Below the pieces are notes generated by a model, which was not told where the DNA came from, did no database searches, and was given only the letters and a program-made list of their open reading frames with translations. A program made the translations under genes and the position numbers. Below are positions 39,171-47,171 of a stretch of DNA of 64,000 nt, one piece after another. Source of the DNA: Collimonas fungivorans (GTDB lineage Bacteria > Pseudomonadota > Gammaproteobacteria > Burkholderiales > Burkholderiaceae_D); the NCBI RefSeq assembly GCF_001584145.1, contig NZ_CP013232.1:1054001-1118000 (forward strand). Direction: 5' to 3'. How positions within the stretch are numbered: position 1 is the stretch's first letter; each line of letters begins with the position of its first letter.

Positions 39171-39179
39171 GGCTGTCAA
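39151..39179 (-). promoter_or_regulatory. Promoter of the gudD operon
   Basis: On the minus strand TTGACA (39179-39174) is a perfect -35 box. After exactly 17 bp TACCAT (39156-39151) gives a -10 box with four of six consensus bases. The first LacI-type operator fills the spacer and overlaps the -10. The second lies at about +10 to +24 of the expected transcript. This is a classic repressible arrangement. Confidence 0.75.
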
Positions 39180-39202
39180 CGGATTTTTTGCGAAACGAGG
39201 AG

Positions 39203-40288
39203 TTAAACGCTGGCGCGCTCTATGATGGAGAAGCCGAGATCGCAGATCGGTTCGGCCACGCTTTTGCCTTCGGAGCGGTCGATGATGAAACGCGCCGCGG
39301 TGCTGCCGATTGCGGTGCCGTCGATACGGACCGTGGTCAGCGGCGGATGCAGGTCGCGCGAAAAACTGAGGTCGCCCAGGCCGATGACGGCTAGCTGGCC
39401 GGGGATGGCGATGCCGCTGGCTTGCGCTTCTATCATCACGCCCAGGGCCAGCAGGTCGGAGCTGCAAAACACGGCGTCGATATCAGGTGCGCGCTGCAAT
39501 AATTCCCGCAGTCCGCTACGGCCATTGCCAAGCGTGGTGGGCGCCGTCACCAGGCAGGCCGGCACTTCGGTTTCCTGCGGCCGCGCCATGCCGAGCCGGA
39601 CCGCGGCCTCGGAAAACGCCGTGGCGCGGCGCCGGCTGCGCTCATCGTCGCCGCTGATGGCGGCCACCCGGCGCTTGCCTTTGCTGTGCAGGTATTGCGC
39701 CACTGCGGCGCCGATCTTTTCGTGGGAAAAACCGACCAGCATGTCGACCGGGGTCGGCGTCAGGTCCCAGGTTTCCACCACCGGGATGCCGCTTGCCAGC
39801 AAGCGCCGGCGCGCCTGCGGCGAACGGGTGATGCCGGTCAGCACGATGCCGTCCGGACGGCGGCCGATAATGGCGTCGAGCAAGGCATCCTCGCGCGAGT
39901 TTTCATAGCCGCTCTGGCCCAGCATCACCTGGTAGCCGGCGCCGGCCAGGGTGTCGGTCAGCGCTTCCACGGTTTCCAGGAACATCGGGCCGGACAGGGT
40001 CGGCACCACGGCTGCCACCAGGCGGCTTTTCTGCGAGGCCAGCGCGCCGGCCAGCAGGTTCGGCACATAACCGGTCTGCAATACGGCGGCTTGTACTTTT
40101 TGCAGGACCTTGGCGGAGACGGCGTCTGGCGTATTCAGCGCGCGCGACGCCGTAATCGGGGCGACACCCGCGAGTTTGGCGACGTCGCGCAAGGTGAAGC
40201 CGCCGGCTTTACGGCTGCCTTGGCGGCTGCCTTTGCGGCGCGCGGCGACATCGGCGACGACAGCATTCATCAAGGATTCTTTTTCCAT
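39203..40288 (-). CDS. LacI-family transcriptional regulator (GntR-like)
   Basis: This 361-residue repressor has an N-terminal tail rich in Arg/Lys, the LacI helix-turn-helix ([21 protein letters not shown], about 31-51) and hinge, and a periplasmic-binding-protein-like effector domain. It resembles the gluconate repressor GntR of E. coli ([35 protein letters not shown] and GIVLTGI). Its ligand is probably a sugar acid such as a gluconate or glucarate relative. It lies directly upstream of gudD on the same strand, between three matching operators. A TAGAAT box six bases before its ATG suggests a leaderless transcript. An inner ATG at 40270 is an alternative start. Confidence 0.92.
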   Translation of the reverse strand: MEKESLMNAVVADVAARRKGSRQGSRKAGGFTLRDVAKLAGVAPITASRALNTPDAVSAKVLQKVQAAVLQTGYVPNLLAGALASQKSRLVAAVVPTLSGPMFLETVEALTDTLAGAGYQVMLGQSGYENSREDALLDAIIGRRPDGIVLTGITRSPQARRRLLASGIPVVETWDLTPTPVDMLVGFSHEKIGAAVAQYLHSKGKRRVAAISGDDERSRRRATAFSEAAVRLGMARPQETEVPACLVTAPTTLGNGRSGLRELLQRAPDIDAVFCSSDLLALGVMIEAQASGIAIPGQLAVIGLGDLSFSRDLHPPLTTVRIDGTAIGSTAARFIIDRSEGKSVAEPICDLGFSIIERASV

Positions 40289-40294
40289 GGTGAA

Positions 40295-40329
40295 ATTCTA
40301 ACATTAGAAAATGATACCGTTACCATTTT
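40295..40329 (-). promoter_or_regulatory. Promoter and operator of the LacI-family regulator
   Basis: TGATACCGTTACCA (40312-40325) fits the LacI-family operator pattern and resembles the two operators in front of gudD, with AAAA and TTTT flanks extending the dyad (40308-40329). On the minus strand TAGAAT (40300-40295) is a likely -10 box, ending six bases before the ATG at 40288. The operator covers the -35 region, so negative autoregulation is expected. Confidence 0.7.
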
Positions 40330-40427
40330 GCTGGGCAATGCGACAAAATGCGATTTGCATTCTCCCCCACGCGGGGCAAATCCCATCATAATAAAAGCCT
40401 TTGAAAAATCCGCACGGGACAGGGTTC

Positions 40428-41225
40428 ATGCCAGAGATATCAACGCTAAATCTTAACGGTCGCCAGCGGGAGCTGTTGAGTTATGTGCAACGTGACGGCT
40501 TCGTGACGGTAGAGCATCTGGCGACGCGTTTCAAGATCACCCAGCAGACGATACGGCGCGACATCAACCTGCTGGCGGAACTGAACCTGCTGCAGCGTTA
40601 TCACGGTGGCGTCGGCCTGCCTTCCAGCGCCGAGAATATCGCTTACGGCGCCCGGCAAGGCTTGTATTCCGAGGAGAAGCGCCGCATCGCCGCACTGGTG
40701 GTGGAGCACATTCCCGACCAGGCCACGCTGTTCATCAACCTCGGTACGACCAACGAGGAAGTCGCCAAGGCCCTGAGCCGGCGCCGCAACCTGCGCGTCA
40801 TCACCAATAACCTGAACGTGGCTGCCATCATGAGCGGTTATCCGGGCTGCGAGGTGATCATCACCGGCGGCGTGGTGCGCGCCCGCGACCTCGGCATCAC
40901 CGGCGAAGAAACCATCGATTTCATCCGCCGCTTCAAGGTCGATTTCGGCATCATCGGCATCTCCAGCATCGAAGCCGACGGCACTTTGCGTGATTTCGAT
41001 TATCGCGAGGTGCGGGTGTCGGAAGCGATCATCGAGCATTCGCGCACCGTATTCCTGGTGGCCGACCACTCGAAGTTCTGGCGGCCGGCGCTGGTGCGGC
41101 TTGGCGATATTTCGAAAATCAATGCGCTGTTTACCGACAAGCCGGTGCCGGAAACCATGGCCGGCATTTTCGAAGAAGCGAAAATCGATGTGTTCGTTGC
41201 TGACGACGGCGCGTCTGCAGACTAG
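40428..41225 (+). CDS. glpR: DeoR/GlpR-family repressor, probable GlpR
   Basis: This 265-residue DeoR-family regulator has an N-terminal winged helix (NGRQRELLSYVQRDGFVTVEHLATRFKITQQTIRRDINLL) and a sugar-phosphate-sensing C-terminal domain (LFINLGTTNEEVAKAL, VITNNLNVAAIM, VRARDLGITGE, VADHSKF). In characterised GlpR proteins glycerol 3-phosphate releases the repressor. The start at 40428 precedes the family's usual N-terminus. It is divergent from the LacI regulator and directly precedes glpD, in front of which a perfect GlpR-type palindrome lies. The glp context makes this assignment firm. Confidence 0.93.
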   Translation: MPEISTLNLNGRQRELLSYVQRDGFVTVEHLATRFKITQQTIRRDINLLAELNLLQRYHGGVGLPSSAENIAYGARQGLYSEEKRRIAALVVEHIPDQATLFINLGTTNEEVAKALSRRRNLRVITNNLNVAAIMSGYPGCEVIITGGVVRARDLGITGEETIDFIRRFKVDFGIIGISSIEADGTLRDFDYREVRVSEAIIEHSRTVFLVADHSKFWRPALVRLGDISKINALFTDKPVPETMAGIFEEAKIDVFVADDGASAD

Positions 41226-41476
41226 CAAATAATCCCGCAGGGCCGTTCGTGCGCTGCAATCCTCCCCTGGCCTTGAATCTGTGGATAGTGTTTATCTATC
41301 CATAATTAAGTTTATATCTATCGGATAATTGCTTTTGATAAATATAAACGATTATCAATGTTCGAATTCGAACAATATACTTTCGAATATAAATATTTTA
41401 TGATGTGCGGTGACATTACAGGCTGCGTGCGGTATTAGCGTGGCTTGTCCGATGAGCAAGTTGCCGACACAAGGAG
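41226..41476 (+). promoter_or_regulatory. AT-rich glpD promoter region
   Basis: About 120 bp of this gap (41285-41405) is far more AT-rich than the surrounding sequence. It contains TATAAA (41388-41393), TATGAT (41399-41404) and two related GTTTAT(AT)CTATC stretches (from about 41290 and 41310). The GlpR operator sits just upstream of the -10-like hexamers. No coding frame is seen. The exact promoter cannot be fixed by eye. Confidence 0.6.
41359..41374. promoter_or_regulatory. GlpR operator (perfect 16-bp palindrome)
   Basis: TGTTCGAATTCGAACA is a perfect palindrome and fits the GlpR operator consensus of enterobacteria and pseudomonads (nTGTTCGnnnnCGAACAn). A degenerate second site with TTTCGAATATAAA follows at about 41381-41393. 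It lies about 110 bp upstream of the glpD start. Confidence 0.85.
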
Positions 41477-41482
41477 ATGGCT

Positions 41483-43012
41483 GTGGCATCAAGTGAAATT
41501 GTAGATTTGCTGGTGGTGGGCGGCGGCGTCAACGGCGCCGGGATCGCGCGCGACGCCGCCGGGCGCGGACTGAGCGTGTTGCTTTGCGAACAGGACGACC
41601 TTGCCTCGCACACGTCATCGGCCAGCACCAAGCTGATACACGGCGGCTTGCGTTACCTGGAGCACTACGAATTCGGCCTGGTGCGTAAAGCGCTGCAGGA
41701 GCGCGAACTGCTGCTGCGCCTGGCGCCGCATATCATTGCGCCGCTGCGTTTCGTGATGCCGCATGTGTCGAGCCTGCGGCCGGCCTGGATGATACGCGCG
41801 GGTCTGTTTTTATACGACAACCTGAGCAAACGCGAATTGCTGCCAGGGTCGCGCTCCATCGATTTCCGCAAGCATCCGGCCGGCGCACCGCTGAAAAAGA
41901 CCTTGAGCAAAGGGTTTGTGTATTCCGACGCTTCGGTGCAAGACGCGCGCCTGGTGGTGCTCAATGTGATGGACGCCAAGGAACGCGGCGCTTCCATCCT
42001 CACCAAAACCCGTCTGATCGAAGCCAGGCAAGGCACGCAATACTGGGACGCCACCCTGCTGTCGACTATTAGCGGCGAGACTACCAAGGTCAAGGCGCGC
42101 TGCGTGGTCAACGCTGCCGGGCCTTGGGTCGCCAGCCTGTTGAACAGCGCCCTGAATACGCCGGCGCAGCATCACATCCGCCTGGTCAAAGGCAGCCATA
42201 TAGTCACCAAGCGCCTGTTCGACCACGATCACGCCTATATCTTCCAGAACCCCGACAAACGCATCGTGTTCGCGATTCCGTATGAAAGCGACTTTACCCT
42301 GATCGGCACCACCGATGTCGAATACAGCGGCAATCCGGGCAAGGTCGAGATCTCGGACGAAGAAACCGCCTACCTGTGCGAATCGGTGAGCCGCTATTTC
42401 GAAACCGCGGTGACGCCGCAGCAAGTGGTCTGGTCGTATGCCGGCGTGCGGCCGCTGCTGGAAGAAGAAGTCGCCAATCCTTCCGCAGTGACCCGCGACT
42501 ACCGCCTGGAATTGCGCAACGAGCAGGGACTGGCGCCGGTGCTGTCGGTATTCGGCGGCAAGATCACCACTTACCGCCGGCTGGCGGAAGAAGCCATGGA
42601 ACATTTGCAGCCGCTGTTCGGTTACATGAAATCGCACTGGACCGCGCACGAAGCGCTGCCGGGTGGCGATATCGCCAATGCCGATTTCGCCGATTTCCAG
42701 CGCATTTTCCAGCAGCGCCATGGCTGGCTGCCGGCCAGCCTGGCGGCGCGTTATGCGCGCACTTACGGCACGCGCGCGGCGCGCCTGCTGGACGGCATTC
42801 ACGACATGGCCGGCCTGGGCGAACTGTTCGGCGCTGACTTGCATGAAGCGGAAGTGCGCTATCTGATGGACCACGAATGGGCGCTGACTGCCGACGATAT
42901 CCTGTGGCGCCGTTCCAAGCTGGGATTGCGTTTCGACGCCGCCGGCGTCGAGCGTTTGCGGGCCTGGCTGGAGATGCAGCAAGCATCTGCGCCGGCGGCC
43001 ATGCTGGCCTGA
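41483..43012 (+). CDS. glpD: Aerobic glycerol-3-phosphate dehydrogenase
   Basis: GlpD (509 residues; 501 in E. coli) is a membrane-bound FAD enzyme that oxidises sn-glycerol 3-phosphate to dihydroxyacetone phosphate and feeds the quinone pool. The N-terminal FAD motif LLVVGGGVNGAGIARDAAGRGLSV and the following SSASTKLIHGGLRYLE are diagnostic. The start is probably GTG at 41483, six bases after AAGGAG (41471-41476), rather than the ATG at 41477, which touches the SD. The C-terminal domain is complete. glpK follows after 126 nt. Confidence 0.96.
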   Translation: MASSEIVDLLVVGGGVNGAGIARDAAGRGLSVLLCEQDDLASHTSSASTKLIHGGLRYLEHYEFGLVRKALQERELLLRLAPHIIAPLRFVMPHVSSLRPAWMIRAGLFLYDNLSKRELLPGSRSIDFRKHPAGAPLKKTLSKGFVYSDASVQDARLVVLNVMDAKERGASILTKTRLIEARQGTQYWDATLLSTISGETTKVKARCVVNAAGPWVASLLNSALNTPAQHHIRLVKGSHIVTKRLFDHDHAYIFQNPDKRIVFAIPYESDFTLIGTTDVEYSGNPGKVEISDEETAYLCESVSRYFETAVTPQQVVWSYAGVRPLLEEEVANPSAVTRDYRLELRNEQGLAPVLSVFGGKITTYRRLAEEAMEHLQPLFGYMKSHWTAHEALPGGDIANADFADFQRIFQQRHGWLPASLAARYARTYGTRAARLLDGIHDMAGLGELFGADLHEAEVRYLMDHEWALTADDILWRRSKLGLRFDAAGVERLRAWLEMQQASAPAAMLA

Positions 43013-43138
43013 GTGCTTACCTGAAGTTTTGCCCGGCAGGCAATAGCGCCGGAAGATAAAAAGACGGATCCGGTTTCGTTGCCGGATCAAAGTCGCCCGG
43101 TCCGCGCAGGCGGATTCACCAACCTTGGAGTAGACAAG

Positions 43139-44635
43139 TTGAAAGATAAATACATTTTAGCCCTGGATCAGGGGACCACCAGCTCGCGCGCCATCCTGTT
43201 CGACCGTCAAGGCAATATCGTTTCTTCAGCGCAGAAAGAATTCCGCCAGATCTATCCGCAGCCGGGCTGGGTCGAGCACGATCCGCAGGAAATCTGGTCG
43301 ACCCAGGTGGGCGTCGCCGCCGAGGCCTCGACCAATATCGGCCTGAACGGTACGTCGATCGCCGCCATCGGCATCACCAACCAGCGTGAAACCACCGTGG
43401 TCTGGGATCGCGAAACCGGCAAGGCGGTGTACAACGCCATCGTCTGGCAAGACCGCCGCACGGCGGCATTCTGCGACCAGCTTAAAGCCGACGGCCTGGC
43501 CGAAACCATCCGTGAAAAGACCGGTTTACTGGTCGACTCTTATTTTTCCGGCACCAAGATCCGCTGGATCCTGAACAACGTTGAAGGCGCGCAGCAGCTG
43601 GCGGATCAGGGGCGCCTGGCGTTCGGCACCATCGATACCTGGCTGGTATGGAACATGACTCGCGGCAAGCTGCACCTGACCGACGTCACCAATGCATCGC
43701 GCACCATGCTGTTCAATATCCACACCATGGAGTGGGATGACGAGCTGCTCAAGATCATGGGCGTGCCGCGCAGCATGCTGCCGGAAGTCCGCTCTTCCAG
43801 CGAAGTCTACGGCCACACGGAAATTTCCGGTTTCGGTTCCGAAATTCCGCTGGCCGGGATTGCCGGCGACCAGCAGGCAGCCTTGTTCGGCCAGATGTGC
43901 ACCGAGCCCGGCATGGTCAAGAATACCTACGGCACCGGCTGCTTCATGGTGATGAATACCGGCACCAAGCCGATCATCTCGAAGAACAACCTGCTGACCA
44001 CGGTCGCCTGGAAAATCGGCAACGAAGTCAACTACGCGCTGGAAGGCAGCATCTTCATCGGCGGCGCCGTGGTGCAGTGGCTGCGCGACGGCCTCGGCAT
44101 CATCAAGACCTCGACTGAAATCGAAGCGCTGGCGCGCAGCGTCAAGAGCAGCGACGGCGTCTACCTGGTGCCGGCGTTTGCCGGCCTCGGCGCGCCGCAC
44201 TGGAATCCGCATGCACGCGGCACCATCTTCGGCATTACCCGCGGCACCACCTCGGCGCACTATGCGCGCGCCGCGCTGGACAGCATCGCCTATCAAACCA
44301 TGGATGTATTGAAAGCCATGGAAGCCGACGCCGGCATCGTGATCCCGGAACTGCGGGTCGACGGCGGCGCCACCGCCAACAACCTGCTGATGCAATTCCA
44401 GTCAGACATCCTCGGGGTCGACGTGGTGCGTCCGAAAGTGACGGAAACCACGGCGCTGGGCGCGGCCTACCTGGCTGGACTGGCGGTCGGCTACTGGAGC
44501 AGCACCGACGACGTGCGCGGCCAGTGGCAGCTCGACCAGCGCTTCAAACCGGCGCTGCCGGCGGATGAAGTGAAAACCAGCATCAAAGGCTGGCAGCGGG
44601 CGATTGCAGCGGCAACGGTCTGGGCAGATTCCTGA
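43139..44635 (+). CDS. glpK: Glycerol kinase
   Basis: GlpK (498 residues; 502 in E. coli) phosphorylates glycerol to glycerol 3-phosphate. FGGY-family signatures are [36 protein letters not shown] and [20 protein letters not shown]. The start is the TTG at 43139: GGAG (43127-43130) lies eight bases upstream, and translation from there gives [17 protein letters not shown], where the family begins. No ATG exists at this position, and the upstream frame is unlike GlpK. A 10-bp hairpin and glpF follow. Confidence 0.97.
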   Translation: MKDKYILALDQGTTSSRAILFDRQGNIVSSAQKEFRQIYPQPGWVEHDPQEIWSTQVGVAAEASTNIGLNGTSIAAIGITNQRETTVVWDRETGKAVYNAIVWQDRRTAAFCDQLKADGLAETIREKTGLLVDSYFSGTKIRWILNNVEGAQQLADQGRLAFGTIDTWLVWNMTRGKLHLTDVTNASRTMLFNIHTMEWDDELLKIMGVPRSMLPEVRSSSEVYGHTEISGFGSEIPLAGIAGDQQAALFGQMCTEPGMVKNTYGTGCFMVMNTGTKPIISKNNLLTTVAWKIGNEVNYALEGSIFIGGAVVQWLRDGLGIIKTSTEIEALARSVKSSDGVYLVPAFAGLGAPHWNPHARGTIFGITRGTTSAHYARAALDSIAYQTMDVLKAMEADAGIVIPELRVDGGATANNLLMQFQSDILGVDVVRPKVTETTALGAAYLAGLAVGYWSSTDDVRGQWQLDQRFKPALPADEVKTSIKGWQRAIAAATVWADS

Positions 44636-44679
44636 AGATCAGTCGCTAGGCTAGCTCCACTGTTGGATAAAAACAGAAC

Positions 44680-44705
44680 GGAACGCAGACCAGAATCTGC
44701 GTTCC
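44680..44705 (+). promoter_or_regulatory. Hairpin between glpK and glpF
   Basis: GGAACGCAGA (44680-44689) and TCTGCGTTCC (44696-44705) form a perfect 10-bp stem with a 6-nt loop (CCAGAA). TCTCACTTCC follows, with no T-run, so it is more likely an mRNA processing or stability hairpin, or a partial attenuator, than a full terminator. It could set the GlpF to GlpK ratio. Confidence 0.65.
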
Positions 44706-44735
44706 TCTCACTTCCTATTTCCGAAAGAGTTGATC

Positions 44736-45449
44736 ATGACTCCCTTTTTAGCTGAATTCGTAGGCACCGCCCTGATTGTCCTGCTTGGCAACGGCGTGGT
44801 TGCCAACGTTCTTTTAAGTAAAACCCATGGTCACGGCAGCGGCCTGATCGTGATCACGGTCGGCTGGGCGATGGCGGTGTTTGTCGGTGTGTTCGTGGCG
44901 GCATCCTCCAGCGGTGCTCACCTGAATCCGGCCGTGACCCTGGCGTTGGCGGTGGCCGGCAAGTTTGCCTGGGGCAGCGTGCCCGGTTATATCCTGTCGC
45001 AGATGCTGGGCGGCATGATGGGGGCTTTCCTGGTGTGGCTGGTTTACCGTAATCACTTTGCCGAGACCACCGACGGCAACCTGAAGCTGGCGGCGTTCTG
45101 CACCGCGCCGGCGATCCGCAACACCTTCGGCAACGTGGTGTCGGAAGTGGTCGGCACCTTCGTGCTGGTCTACTGCGTGCTGAACATCGCTTCGCCGAAG
45201 ATGGGCCTGGGCGCGCTGGATGCCTTGCCGGTGGCTTTGCTGGTGATGAGCATCGGCGTTTCGCTGGGCGGCACCACGGGTTACGCGATCAACCCGGCGC
45301 GCGACCTCGGGCCGCGCCTGATGCACGCATTGCTGCCGATTCCCGGCAAGCGCGACAGCGACTGGGGTTATGCCTTGGTGCCTGTGGTGGGTTCAATTTG
45401 CGGCGGCGTGCTGGCGGCGCTGGTGTATGGCTTGCAGATGGCGCACTGA
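44736..45449 (+). CDS. glpF: Glycerol uptake facilitator (aquaglyceroporin) GlpF
   Basis: GlpF (237 residues) is an inner-membrane MIP channel for passive glycerol entry. Both NPA motifs are present: HLNPAVTLALA in the first half and YAINPARDLGPR in the second. The Asp after NPAR (NPARD) marks glyceroporins rather than water channels. The start is the ATG at 44736 with GAAAGAG upstream. In E. coli glpF precedes glpK; here the order is glpD-glpK-glpF. Confidence 0.95.
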   Translation: MTPFLAEFVGTALIVLLGNGVVANVLLSKTHGHGSGLIVITVGWAMAVFVGVFVAASSSGAHLNPAVTLALAVAGKFAWGSVPGYILSQMLGGMMGAFLVWLVYRNHFAETTDGNLKLAAFCTAPAIRNTFGNVVSEVVGTFVLVYCVLNIASPKMGLGALDALPVALLVMSIGVSLGGTTGYAINPARDLGPRLMHALLPIPGKRDSDWGYALVPVVGSICGGVLAALVYGLQMAH

Positions 45450-45467
45450 CCTGCGATGATGATGTGA

Positions 45468-45504
45468 CCGGATCGGCTGGCCGCAAGGCCGGAAACCGAT
45501 CCGG
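45468..45504. terminator. Long inverted repeat between glpF and glutathione peroxidase
   Basis: CCGGATCGG (45468-45476) pairs with CCGATCCGG (45496-45504), and an inner TGGCC-GCAA-GGCC-type hairpin sits in the loop. It lies between two convergent genes and probably ends transcription from both sides, though neither strand has a good T-run after it. Confidence 0.55.
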
Positions 45505-45516
45505 GATGTTCCTGCC

Positions 45517-46011
45517 TTATTTCCCCAGCAATTTCTCAATATCGGCCGCCAAGGCTTCCGGCTTGGTCTGCGGCGCAAAACGGTCGACTACGCCACCGTC
45601 CTTGTTCACCAGGAACTTGGTGAAATTCCATTTGATTCCCTCGCTGCCGAGCAAGCCCGGCGCCGCGTTCTTCAGGTATTGGTAGAGCGGGGCCGCGTGA
45701 TCGCCGTTGACGTCGATCTTCTCGAACAGGGGAAAGGTGACGCCGTAGTTTTTCTCGCAGAAAGCGCCGATTTCGTCGGCGGTTCCCGGTTCCTGGGCGC
45801 CGAACTGGTTGCAGGGAAAACCGAGCACTTCGAAACCCTGCTCGTGGTACTTCTGGTAAATCTCTTCCAGTCCCTTGTATTGCGGCGTGAAACCGCAGTT
45901 GCTGGCGGTGTTGACGATCAGCAGCACCTTGCCGCGAAAGGCTGCCAGCGACTCGGGCGTGCCGTCTAGTTGCTTGACGGTGAAATCGTAAATGCTGGTG
46001 TCGTTGCTCAT
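45517..46011 (-). CDS. Glutathione peroxidase family protein
   Basis: This thioredoxin-fold peroxidase of 164 residues reduces H2O2 or organic peroxides. The catalytic tetrad is recognisable: C39 in VNTASNCGFT, Gln in GFPCNQFG, and Trp/Asn in KWNFTKFLV. It is a Cys (not Sec) enzyme, and in bacteria this type often uses thioredoxin. No signal peptide is present. Its ATG overlaps the pilU stop codon (46008-46011, ATGA), so it seems to be translated from the pilTU transcript, an unusual partner for a pilus motor operon. Confidence 0.94.
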   Translation of the reverse strand: MSNDTSIYDFTVKQLDGTPESLAAFRGKVLLIVNTASNCGFTPQYKGLEEIYQKYHEQGFEVLGFPCNQFGAQEPGTADEIGAFCEKNYGVTFPLFEKIDVNGDHAAPLYQYLKNAAPGLLGSEGIKWNFTKFLVNKDGGVVDRFAPQTKPEALAADIEKLLGK

Positions 46012-47144
46012 ACTATCCCCAGGTGTTCAGTGCCGGCAGACAGGTCGCGGTCTTTTGCATCCTTGCCGCGCAGCTTGATGGAAAGCCGCAGGTCGTTGAC
46101 CGAATCGGCGTTGCGCAAAGCGTCTTCGTAACTGATTTTATCTTCTTCGTACAAATCGAACAGGGCCTGGTCAAAAGTCTGCATGCCGAGCTCGCGCGAC
46201 TTCTTCATGATTTCCTTGATTTCATGCACGTCGCCCTTGAAGATCAAGTCGGAAATCAGCGGCGAATTCAACATGATCTCCACCGCGACCGCGCGTCCCT
46301 TCACTGTTTTCAGCGGCACCAGCCGTTGCGAGATGATCCCTTTCAGGTTGAGTGACAAGTCCATCAGCAGCTGCGGCCGGCGCTCTTCCGGGAAAAAGTT
46401 GATGATACGGTCAAGCGCCTGGTTGGAGCTGTTGGCATGCAAGGTGGCCAGGCACAAGTGGCCGGTTTCGGCGAAGGCGATGGCGTAGTCCATGGTTTCG
46501 CGGTCGCGGATTTCTCCGATCAGGATCACGTCCGGCGCCTGGCGCAAGGTGTTCTTCAGCGCCACGCCCCAGTTGTCGGTATCGACGCCGACTTCACGCT
46601 GGGTCACGATGCAGTTCTTGTGCGGATGGATATATTCGACCGGATCTTCGATGGTGATGATGTGGCCGTAGCTGTTTTCATTGCGATAGCCGACCATCGC
46701 CGCCAGCGTGGTCGATTTGCCGGAACCGGTGGCGCCGACCATGATCACCAGGCCGCGCTTGGTCATGGCGACCTCCTTCAGCGTGGGCGGCAGGCCCAGG
46801 TCTTCGAATTTCGGGATGTCGGTGGTGATGGTCCGCAGCACCATGCCGACCCGGCCTTGCTGGATGAACGCGGAAGCGCGGAAGCGCCCCAGCCCTGCCG
46901 GGCTGATGGCGAAGTTGCATTCCTTGGTTTCTTCGAAATCGGCCGCCTGCTTGTCGCTCATGATGGCGCGCGCCAGTTCCAGGGTATGGACCGAAGTCAG
47001 CGCCTGGTTCGATACCGGCGTGATCTTGCCGTCGATCTTGAACGCCGGCGGGAAGTCTGCGGTAATGAACAAATCGGAGCCGCGCTTGCTGACCATAAGC
47101 CGCAGCAAGTCGTGCATGAATTTGGTGGCTTGATCTCTTTCCAT
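46008..47144 (-). CDS. pilU: Type IV pilus retraction ATPase PilU
   Basis: PilU (378 residues) is the PilT paralogue that works with PilT in pilus retraction. It has Walker A VGATGSGKSTT, the Asp box, Walker B-type DVILIGEIRDRETMD and the His box GHLCLATLHANSSNQA. The N-terminal KRGSDLFITADFPPAFKIDG is the PAS-like domain shared with PilT. The extended C-terminus is typical of PilU rather than PilT. It follows pilT by 27 nt. Its stop overlaps the glutathione peroxidase start. Confidence 0.95.
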   Translation of the reverse strand: MERDQATKFMHDLLRLMVSKRGSDLFITADFPPAFKIDGKITPVSNQALTSVHTLELARAIMSDKQAADFEETKECNFAISPAGLGRFRASAFIQQGRVGMVLRTITTDIPKFEDLGLPPTLKEVAMTKRGLVIMVGATGSGKSTTLAAMVGYRNENSYGHIITIEDPVEYIHPHKNCIVTQREVGVDTDNWGVALKNTLRQAPDVILIGEIRDRETMDYAIAFAETGHLCLATLHANSSNQALDRIINFFPEERRPQLLMDLSLNLKGIISQRLVPLKTVKGRAVAVEIMLNSPLISDLIFKGDVHEIKEIMKKSRELGMQTFDQALFDLYEEDKISYEDALRNADSVNDLRLSIKLRGKDAKDRDLSAGTEHLGIV

Positions 47145-47171
47145 GATTCTCTATCCTAATAAATTACTAGC

